A stretch of DNA of 64,000 bases from Diaporthe sp. PMI_573 (taxonomy: Eukaryota; Ascomycota; Sordariomycetes; Diaporthales; Diaporthaceae). Below the pieces are notes generated by a model. The model ran no database searches. It was not told the DNA's origin and saw only the letters and a program-made list of their open reading frames with translations. The stretch is taken from contig JAJTUP010000044.1 of assembly GCA_021399435.1 (NCBI GenBank), positions 434,001 through 498,000 on the forward strand. The letters run 5' to 3'. This document shows positions 51,863 through 60,184 of this stretch, in pieces (within the stretch, counting starts at the first letter, position 1; the number at the start of each line of letters is the position of its first letter). The translations under genes and the position numbers were made by a program.

Positions 51863-54824
51863 CAGTGATCGGAATGGTCCGGTATGGTATGGTATGAGGG
51901 TCAAACCATACCATACCAGCTGCTTACATAATAACCGGTAAGACCATACCGGTAAGACCAGTAATACCGCCAAGACCGCCAAGACCGCCAAGAAATGGCC
52001 CTATGAGGTTAGTCCTCCCGGGCGGAATAAATTTCATTCACACAAACCGCCAAGAATATGATGAAGTTGTAGAAAGAAAGGTAATTTATTAGTTATACTA
52101 CTAGCTATCAATCCAATCGTTGTCATTCTCACTATCCTCGCTATCACTGTTATCCTCAACCTGGGGCTTTCCATACCAGGCACGGAGACACTCACAAGCC
52201 TCTATGATATCTGCCTTCAGCCTACCACGGCGATCAACTATAGTAAGCTTTGCGCTACTAAAAAGCCGTTCGCACTCATCTGACATAGGTGAGATCGCAA
52301 ACAGATCCAGAGCGAAGCGAGCGAGGTCTCTTTGGGAGTCATAACGGGATAGCCAGTACGCAATGGCCTCGTCGCAACCTGCCTCTACGTCATGGAGCCG
52401 GTCGGTAGAAATATATTGCTCATACATATCAGTTGTAGAGACCGGGGCGTCTATTCGAATGCGCTTGTGTTCCCTCTGGCGATCAAACGCTGCGTCAGGG
52501 TCTCTCTCCTTCCGGATTGGCGGTGGTAGCATCTCAACAGGGTGCCTTCCCTTATACTCTGTCTCCCAGAGCTGCTTCACCGCCGATTGTGCGTTATCAA
52601 ACCACTTCTGTTTTTCTTTGTCGCCTTGGAGAACCCATTCTTGCCTGAACCATGCCCACTTTCGATATGGATCGAGTATTTGAGCTGCATAGTACGCTGG
52701 TGGAAGATCAGTATCTTCGGGGAATCGATTCTGCCAATTCAGCTGCTGGTTGTTGTAATACTCCTCGCATTTGGACCACGCAGCATCTGCGCAACTTTGG
52801 AGGTACTTCCATGTGAAGTTATTGTCGTCTTCGGTGTGGATGTTATAGTAGTGGTCCTTTGTCTCGTTTATTTCTCGAAGGAGGCAGTCCAAAGTCGAAA
52901 ACCAGTCAGCGAGGGACGTCTTTTTTCCCTCAGAAAGCAAAGTTGCGGCGTAGAAGTCTTTTAGAGCAAGCTCAATCTTTTCAAGCTCGAACCAGTGCTG
53001 TCCATCGAGCTTGAAGTTCGCAACCCCATGAGAGCCTTTCCCAGGTACATGGCGAGCTGAGAAGATCTCTAAACGTTCCCGAACATTCAGTGCCCGTGTA
53101 ATCGAATGAAACCATGAATTCCAGCGTGTCGAGTTGTTCTGGATAAGCTCGAGCCCATCGAATTCAGAGAGATCTCCGCCGATAATGATTGCAGCAAACT
53201 CCTCACGGCGTTGTGGAGTTAGCCTAATGTATCGTACGAGGTTGTGAAGCCGACCTAAACATCCAAATTTTTTCCAGAGCTCTTCCACCTTTGCATAGTC
53301 TCCGCGTTGATAGTGCTGTTCAAGCTTTGCTAAATGCTTCTCACAGTTCCGACCCATGAGAAACGCCTGGCAGCAGAGGTTGACAATGTGGCCCAAGCAG
53401 CGAAGTCGGCGATGGCGACGTTGTTTCGAGTTCATCCATGGGCAGAGGTCCTTGAGTATGAATTCAACAGCGGTATCATTCGATGAGGCATTATCCAGCA
53501 TGAAGTATCCAATCTGGTCTCCACCAATGTCATATTCTTCCAGCAATCCAAGAACGACTGATCCAAGATTCTCGCCCGTGTGTTCGCCGTACACACGTCG
53601 TATACCTAAAACGGTCGTTTGCCGCTTGCCAGCAGTGTCTATCCACATGGCGACGACGCCTAGAATCGCGTAAGGGTTTGGCGAAGTCCAAAGATCAAAG
53701 GAGATGGAGATTCTACTCCGCGAGCGCTGGAGGTCCTCTCTGAGCCGTTGCTTCTTCGACCGAAAGGCTTCAATAACCCAATTTCGAATAGTTCTCGCTG
53801 CCTTGGGGAGGTGGTTGAGTAGTGACGGATTCAAAAAGAAGAGTAGTTCTCGGAAATACTGATTTTCTAATTGAAAGAACGCAATATGGCAGTACACAAT
53901 CCAACGAATGAGCAGCTCTTTGAACTTCTCAATTGAGTCTTTCCAGAAGAAGGCATTCGTAGCAGCCGCGCTCTTCTGCTGCTCCAGTACAGACTTCCGT
54001 GTCGAACTGTGTTTCCTGATACCACTCTGGGGATCAATCTGGTGCTTCTGTTCAAGATGATTTCTCACTCCAGATGTGCCGTTGATAACAAATAGCTCTT
54101 GCTTATACTTTCCGACTGCACACTCGTGACAGTAGTACACCTCTTTCTTATCACTGTCTCGGATGTAATGAAGACCATACTTCCATACATGTGATGAGCC
54201 TGGACGAGCTGCCTTTGTGGTCTTGGCGCGATTCAGGTATGTGATGTGGTCTTGGACGAACTCATCCGGAGGTTCGGGATATTGAACAGGAGCAGGTGAT
54301 GGCGTCGAGAAAGGTAATGTCGGAGCAGGCGATGACGTAGGAGTATTGAGAGATATTGACGTTGAACGCGTCGTCAACGAGGACGGCGATGTTGGAAATG
54401 GAGATCCCATGGATAATGATTGCAGGCTATCGTACCCTACGATGTGTCAGAATGAATGGGTGTGATTGATTGAATTGTTGGTTGACTCTGCTCTCCGCTG
54501 TCCGCGGTTCTTCTGCCTATAATTATAGGTGATATGGTCCTGGCCTCTTGGCAGTGGAGACTGCGGGGTATTCTCCATAATTGTGGCAATGAGATTCCTT
54601 AAGAGGCAGGTCCAAGCAGTGATGACAGCTGTGGTGCCCGTTGGCATAGTGTGGTGTCAGATAATTGGCTCCACAGGGATCATTACCTCGGCCCATTTTT
54701 AGCGTTACCGGTATGACCTGGTATACCGGTAATACCATGGTATTGAGATTTCCTCAAACCATACCAAGTCTTGGCGGTATATACCATACCAATACCAACT
54801 CATACCGGACCATTCCGATCACTG
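51863..54824 (-). mobile_element. hAT transposon E, complete with terminal repeats
   Basis: Perfect 24-bp terminal inverted repeats beginning CAGTGATCGGAATGGTCCGG lie at 51863 and, inverted, at 54824. GGTATGGTATGG-type and CCGGTA/ACCGGT motifs follow inside both ends. The flanks GTTTCCAG and CAGTAGAC are not duplicates. It interrupts the pogo transposase on its left side. It contains one uninterrupted transposase gene, so it is potentially autonomous. Confidence 0.85.
52101..54410 (-). CDS. hAT transposase, full length (769 residues)
   Basis: ATG at 54410 (MGSPFPTSPSSLTTRSTSIS), stop at 52101, no intron needed. A Ser/Thr/Pro-rich N-terminus is followed by a BED zinc finger (C94, C97, H118, H123 in YYCHECAVG ... 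NHLEQKH). The RNase-H-like core has D239 (SISFDLWTSPNPYA), D306 (GYFMLDNASSND) and the C338-x2-H341 pair (RCLGHIVNLCCQAF). The insertion domain includes RWNSWFHSITRALNVRERLE, and E712 lies in ISPMSDECERLFSSAKLTIV, the dimerisation segment. The tail is acidic (EDNSDSEDSEND). All residues expected of an active hAT enzyme are present. It would cut and paste elements with matching ends in the nucleus, and may mobilise deleted relatives. Confidence 0.88.
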   Translation of the reverse strand: MGSPFPTSPSSLTTRSTSISLNTPTSSPAPTLPFSTPSPAPVQYPEPPDEFVQDHITYLNRAKTTKAARPGSSHVWKYGLHYIRDSDKKEVYYCHECAVGKYKQELFVINGTSGVRNHLEQKHQIDPQSGIRKHSSTRKSVLEQQKSAAATNAFFWKDSIEKFKELLIRWIVYCHIAFFQLENQYFRELLFFLNPSLLNHLPKAARTIRNWVIEAFRSKKQRLREDLQRSRSRISISFDLWTSPNPYAILGVVAMWIDTAGKRQTTVLGIRRVYGEHTGENLGSVVLGLLEEYDIGGDQIGYFMLDNASSNDTAVEFILKDLCPWMNSKQRRHRRLRCLGHIVNLCCQAFLMGRNCEKHLAKLEQHYQRGDYAKVEELWKKFGCLGRLHNLVRYIRLTPQRREEFAAIIIGGDLSEFDGLELIQNNSTRWNSWFHSITRALNVRERLEIFSARHVPGKGSHGVANFKLDGQHWFELEKIELALKDFYAATLLSEGKKTSLADWFSTLDCLLREINETKDHYYNIHTEDDNNFTWKYLQSCADAAWSKCEEYYNNQQLNWQNRFPEDTDLPPAYYAAQILDPYRKWAWFRQEWVLQGDKEKQKWFDNAQSAVKQLWETEYKGRHPVEMLPPPIRKERDPDAAFDRQREHKRIRIDAPVSTTDMYEQYISTDRLHDVEAGCDEAIAYWLSRYDSQRDLARFALDLFAISPMSDECERLFSSAKLTIVDRRGRLKADIIEACECLRAWYGKPQVEDNSDSEDSENDNDWIDS

Positions 54825-55106
54825 CAGTAGACGATCCATCGAATAAGAAGCCCCTTGAACTCGTCAAATCGGCGTTTGAATACAACGGTGGATATGCTGC
54901 TGAAGTCGACAATTGACGGCTGTGAGGGGTCGTTCTTTGCAGGTCTATGCTCACCAGTCTCCCTGGATGGTTATTACGGAATGGTCTATTTTATATTTAT
55001 AAGCAACCCTCTTCTTAAATCACGCGCGCAATCTGAAATGATACACATTTATAGGAACGAAAGGGTCTTTATTACAGTACATGATACTAGCTAAACCCTG
55101 AGCCCA
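54825..55106. other. 3' flank of hAT F, no gene
   Basis: Contains no pogo continuation; probably the 3' non-coding end of the hAT at 55107. Its terminus is not identified. Confidence 0.4.
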
Positions 55107-57830
55107 TTAACTATGCTCACCAGCAGTGTTCTCCAATATATTTGACTCCTCACTACCGTCATCTCTACCGCCATCTTCTTCCCCTGCCGCACCCCGCCCA
55201 CTAGTCCCAGCCTCACCCTTTGCTTCGTCTTCCATCAAGCCGATACTGGAGTTATCAAATGCCTTCCGCTCTGGGCGTCCATACCAAGCCCGTAGGCACT
55301 CGCTGGCTTCGATTACGTCCATCCGAAGTCGTGAACGACGATCCGTAAGGAGGAGCTTGGCACTGCTAAATAAGCGCTCACACTCATCCGACATGGGAGG
55401 CACGGCCAACACGTCCAGCGCCATACGAGCTAGGTCCGTCTGCGAGTGGTAGCGCTCATTCCAGTACTGAATGGGATCGAATTCTTCGTCATCCTTAAGG
55501 CCGATAACGTCAGTGGTGATAAACTCGTTGTAGTGGTCCACCGAGGGTAGTTCATGACTTAATTTAGCATCGGACTGGCGTAGTTTAAGCCGCTTGTGAT
55601 TCCGAACCGAGGTGAACGATTTCTCCTTTAATTCCAGCGCCTTAGAGATGTGAGTAGGAACTGGGGCTCCGCCAGCAAACTTTCCTCGATATTCCTCAAT
55701 CCACAGCTCTTTGACAGCCCCAACCGCTGCCAGGATCCAGGCACGCTTATCATCGCTCTCATTCCAAACCTGATGGTACCACTGATTCTTGAGGGTTGGA
55801 TTCAACGATATAGCAGCGTAGTAAGCGGGCGACTTATCAGCCTTGTTGTAGTACTTCTCGCATTTCTTCCAAGCAACTTCTGCTGCCGCAGCAAGCCAAT
55901 TATAGTCATCGACTTCGCTTTGGGTATCCTGCTGCTTCGGGCCACGCTTGCGGAGGGCATCGTCAGCAAGTTGTTCAAATTTTTGCCGAGCAAGTTGGAT
56001 TTCATCAAGAGTACGGATATTCGGGCCCAAAAAATCGGATGCCGGGCCCATTCTCATGACTAATCATGTGGCCCCATGTGCGCCAATTGTAATTTCACAC
56101 CTATTCGCCAAACTAAAAAAAAATGTCCCAACACTGGTCATCATGCTACGCCATAAAGTACAATGAAGCTATTCCCAGACGCTCCAGAGCGCCAAATAAG
56201 CAAAATTCGGCCCAACTAAGTCGATTAGCTAATCGACCAATTGCTCTACTATTGCAAAACAAGTGTAATTAGGGCTAATTAAGTATGTTTAGCGACGAGG
56301 TCAAAGTCTATGTAAATCGCTCGGCCTGTCGCTCAAGAAGTCGCTTGGGTAATTGGCTTCCTCGCCAATATCCCCACAGTAGATTAAACTCTGCGTTTCC
56401 TTGGTGTTGACACCGTCGCCGTCGTCAACGTCGTCAGCCGTCAGGTCTATGCAGGAGGATTGGAAAGTGCTGGGCGCCGGCCGTTTGTGGCCGTGATATT
56501 GGTATTCCAGGCACAACAATCAGCTTGCCACTGCGGCTCAAGGCCCAAGTAGTCCAGATATGCTGGCATCGCTACAACCACGCAGGAGTGGTATTTAACC
56601 AGCTGGTGGGGGGGGTTCAATACTGAAATGATCGATTCCAATAGTCAATTAGTCGATATTACGAAGCGTTGAGGGTGGGCGCATGGGCCGAGGTTGGTAT
56701 GAAGAGAAGCAGTAGCGCATTTTGAGCTTGCATTCTGCTCAAAACGCACCGGGCTGGGTAGTGCAAAGCCGAGAAATAAAGCGATATGATTGGCTGCAGC
56801 TTTGATTAGTCATGAGAATGGGCCCGGCATCCGATTTTTTGGGCCCGAATATCCGTACTCTTCATCAATTAGCCAATCCAACGATTGAAAATGATCCGCA
56901 AGAGTCCACTGCCTCCCTTCGTTCATGATTGTGGCTTCGTAGAATGTCTCGAGTTGGTCATGGAGGTGTCCGAGTTCATCCCATTGCCGCGGTGTAAGCC
57001 GGTTATCCAGGACGCCCATGTCACCCAGTGGAGGCTCATATTGATCGCAGAAGAGCTGGATGCGTTCTTTGACGTTAAGGGCGCGTCCAATAGATAGAAA
57101 ATAAGAATTCCAGCGCGTCGACTGGCTTTGAACAAGCTGCATGACACTCGAACATCAGTCTCTGAAGTGGAAATATACGGGGCTGTTGCATTAAAATGCG
57201 GCGCGGAATAAGGGCCTTACCTCTAATCCATCGAATGCAGCCAGTTCACCGCCTATTTCTATTGATCTGAAGAATTGGCGGCGTTGAGGACTCGCTCTAA
57301 TATACCGTACGATATTGTGGAGCCTTCCAATTGCACCCCGTCGCTTCCACAGCTCGCCAATCTGTGTTAAGTCTCCTTCTCGATACGCCGATTCCAGATC
57401 CTTGCAGGTCTTCTCAGCATCCTTTCCCATAATAAAGGCCTGGGCGCAAAGGTTGACGATATGGCCGAAACACCGAAGGCGTCGTCGTAGGCGATGCTTC
57501 TTGCTCATGTTCGGATAAAGAGCTTGGAGGACCAGGTCAATACAGGCATCATTCGAGGTCGCGTTGTCAGCCATGAAATAACCGATTCTGCCGCTGATAC
57601 CGTAGTCGCCAAATATGTGCAGGAGGACATCTGCCATGTTTTCTCCCGAATGTTCGCCAACCAGTTCGCGAAGAGCCAGCACCGCCGTTCGTCTCTTACC
57701 ATTTCTGCTGACAAAGTGCGCGACACATCCCAGGGTGGCCTGGTAGTTCGGCGATGTCCATAAATCGAACGATATCGATATATTGCTGTGTGCCGCTTGC
57801 ATTTCTTGACGCAGCCCAGACTTGCAAACA
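55107..57830 (-). pseudogene. hAT transposase F, 5'-truncated and interrupted
   Basis: Related to transposase E. From about 57830 it reads CKSGLRQEMQAAHSNISISF with FDLWTSPNYQATLGC (first catalytic aspartate), GYFMADNATSNDACIDLVLQ (second) and RCFGHIVNLCAQAF. An 84-bp intron (57220-57137; GTAAGG donor, ATGCAG acceptor) joins FDGLE to LVQSQSTRWNSYFLSIGRAL. At DWLIDEE the code is split by the pogo-type element at 56014-56855 and continues LDEIQLARQKFEQLADDALR to the C-terminal PPMSDECERLFSSAKLLLTD and an acidic, Gly-rich tail, stop at 55107. Removing that element together with one TA copy still leaves a one-base frame mismatch. The N-terminus, including any zinc finger, is lost where hAT G begins. 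Confidence 0.75.
56014..56855. mobile_element. pogo/Fot1-type non-autonomous element (842 bp)
   Basis: Perfect terminal inverted repeats of 53 bp, beginning CGGATATTCGGGCCCAAAAA, flanked by TA on both sides (56012-56013 and 56856-56857), the signature of Tc1/mariner-pogo insertion. It is inserted in the hAT F transposase. It has no transposase; inside is a minus-strand stretch with CIDLTADDVDDGDGV and GHKRPAPSTFQSS. The ends are related to the pogo terminus at 49588. Confidence 0.88.
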
Positions 57831-57848
57831 AATAAATCAAATCAAATC

Positions 57849-59043
57849 AGGGGTCCAATTTGATTTGATTTGGATAGTAAAATCATCGATTTGATTTGAT
57901 TTGATTTGATTTGAATCGATTTGGATCCCATTTGGATATCTGGATAACCCCACTTTTCTCCCACGACGAAAGACATTGAGCAGCTCGTATAAGATCCGCT
58001 TTGAGGCGGCCTCTCTGAGCTGTGACCATCTGTCCGGCAAGGCTAAATATTCGCTCTGGCTCCGAAGACATAGCCGGAATGGAAAAGAGATCGATTGCCA
58101 TTCGCGACAAGCGTGGATATTGGCGTCTGCGGAGAAGCCAATACTGGATCGGGTCGTCTACCAAACAATCGCCCGGATCGGTACTGGCCACCCATTCTGC
58201 GTACTCGTCACGCATGGAGCACACTGAAGGCGCAGGCTGGGCGCCGAGTTTTCTAATTGAAGTCATAAAGTCATCCAGGTCCGTTGTCTTCCTTGCAACA
58301 GTCGGCTCTCCGGTATCGTATCTTGCTCGACCGGGAGGCTTCGGTACTCCTCCCATAGCTCTTGCACGGCCAGCCTTCCTCTGGCCAACCAATCCGGATG
58401 ATCAGACCATTGTGACTCGACGGTTGACCAGCGAAATGCGGGATGGAGGACGAGGCTTGCGAGGTATGCAGGGCTGTCCTCGGTTAGGGCGTAGTATTGA
58501 TCCAGCTTCATCCAGCCGAGATTGCAGCCAATTCGCAGGTAAGGCTCCTCGTCTCGCTCATGTTGTAACTTTGCCTCTTCTAAGTGCTTCAGGAGCCACT
58601 CCATTGTCAACAAAACCTCCCAAATCGCGCCGAATTTGCCTTCTCGCGGCCGGCCCTCTAGACGCTTCGTCGCGATCTTCAATGGTTTCAGGATCGCCAA
58701 ATACTCTGCAATAACGGACCAGTCCTCAGCGGCCATCCGATCATCCACAATTGCAGGCTTCTTGCGGCACTTCTTCGGCATCGGCTTTGTCCCGTTCTGT
58801 GTCCTTCTGGCCACGTATTGGTTCCACTCTGTCACTTCCGCTTGGACCAGCGAATCGAGTGCATTGCGAAGCATGTAACCTCGCTCCATCATCGCCTCGG
58901 ACGAGTTCCAGCGAGTAGCGTTATCCATGACGATATCGTAGGTTGTTTTGTCTTCGAAGCCCAGGGCGGTGTTCTCAATGGATTGGAGCTTGTGGAGCCT
59001 TTCAATGCGCTGGCCAGACCTTTCCACCCAGTGAACGATGTTT
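57849..59043 (-). mobile_element. hAT transposon G, 5'-truncated
   Basis: The 3' terminus at 57849-57875 reads CAGGGGTCCAATTTGATTTG on the plus strand, followed by a dense TTTGATTTGATT/ATCGATTTG subterminal repeat to about 57945. The element runs leftward-oriented and is cut at about 59043, where unrelated DNA leads to the SAP-like gene. It truncates hAT F on its left. Confidence 0.65.
57883..59043 (-). pseudogene. hAT transposase G, C-terminal half
   Basis: A third hAT lineage in this part. From about 59043: NIVHWVERSGQRIERLHKLQ, VMDNATRWNSSEAMMERGYM, KFGAIWEVLLTMEWLLKHLE and LALTEDSPAYLASLVLHPAF-type blocks. The frame changes near 58330, and the C-terminal part (to about 57950) has RRRQYPRLSRMAIDLFSIPA then MSSEPERIFSLAGQMVTAQR, where SEPERIFS replaces the usual ECERLFS. 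It then reads into the repeat (NRFKSNQIKSNR), so the natural stop is unclear. No catalytic aspartates are present. Confidence 0.7.
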
Positions 59044-59157
59044 ATGATTCAGCTTTCGCATTCCTAAATCAAGCCAAAGGTTTCGAGATTGGATATAAAT
59101 GTGGTTCAGCAGACGTGCTCAGGCCGCTCGCTGTCGTATCGACAATTGTAATAAAAC

Positions 59158-59757
59158 ATGGATCAAGAAGCAGGTCGGAGCTCCGCTGACAAGAGAGTGG
59201 TCAAGGCTGGTGACGAAGACCCCTGGTTACTTGCACCTGGAAGGACACGCGCACAAAGGCGAGAGGCTCAGCTTCGATCGCAATCGACGGCGAAGTCCGA
59301 AGACTTTCTAACAGACAAGTACCGCGAAGAACTTACAGTCCGTGATATCAGAAGGATTCTCAAGAAAGAAAAAATCGCGTTCGACTCACGGGCCAAAAAG
59401 AAGGATCTACTTGATGTCTTAGAACAGCACAAGCCAAAGGAGGGTTTAAAAGAGACCCTACGACAACCTTCCGAGCATTCCCCTCGAGGAAGTACTCATG
59501 CACCGGATCATCCGCACGATTACGTAACAAAGAGTGAAGATCAGGTGCAAAACCTTACGTCTCAGACGCAATCGACACCGCAAGCAGTACGTACTGTCGG
59601 AGAACAAGTACCCTGGAAGCATCAAATTCAGACGGGTATAACACAGAGAGAATCAGCACCCGACCCACGCAAGCAAGGTTTGAAACGGAGGGCAGAAAAT
59701 GAAATCGTAGAAAGTGTACCAGGACAAGAGACCAGACATGACGTAAAACATCGCTAG
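59158..59757 (+). CDS. SAP/HeH-like domain protein
   Basis: ATG at 59158 (MDQEAGRSSADKRVVKAGDE), 199 codons, single exon. A basic, Gln/Arg-rich N-terminus (RTRAQRREAQLRSQSTAKSE) is followed by a helix-extension-helix module at about residues 60-95: EELTVRDIRRILKKEKIAFD then SRAKKKDLLDVLEQHK, which fits SAP or HeH (LEM-like) folds that bind DNA or chromatin. The C-terminal half is hydrophilic and disordered. The start of the gene lies about 115 bp from the broken end of hAT G, so its promoter may be truncated or supplied by the transposon. Convergent with the AspRS fusion gene. Function unknown beyond a likely nuclear role. Confidence 0.55.
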   Translation: MDQEAGRSSADKRVVKAGDEDPWLLAPGRTRAQRREAQLRSQSTAKSEDFLTDKYREELTVRDIRRILKKEKIAFDSRAKKKDLLDVLEQHKPKEGLKETLRQPSEHSPRGSTHAPDHPHDYVTKSEDQVQNLTSQTQSTPQAVRTVGEQVPWKHQIQTGITQRESAPDPRKQGLKRRAENEIVESVPGQETRHDVKHR

Positions 59758-60184
59758 TACATATGAGATGGCAGATCCATGACGACGGGACCAAGACCCC
59801 TGACAGGAAGTGTCATGTTATGTCAGGGCAATGAACAGTAGAAAAAGATGCTCATGTACTTTGGTATCTAATGCTCAACTATCTTCTTTACTCTCATTAA
59901 AACTGCCTCGCACGCTTGGAAAATAAATCCTGCAGATGCTTGCTCTCGGGGGTACTCGATAATGTCGCAAAAAGGAAACAAAAGAGACAAAGAGACAAAA
60001 CCAAGACGGCCCCAACGCCCCAAATGCAGCCGTTTTCTTTGGGGGTTCCGTTCCAGACGGCGTTCCTACACTCCCGTTTGGAACATGGACACTGGTGACA
60101 CACCTCCTCAATCCTCTCATGGGTATACAACATTTAACCTCCTCTGGGTATCTCTGTGCCATCATTTCTAACGACCTCCACTAC
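59758..60184. other. 3' flanks of convergent genes
   Basis: Shared 3' region between the SAP-like gene and the AspRS-DUF2156 gene; no further gene seen. Confidence 0.45.
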
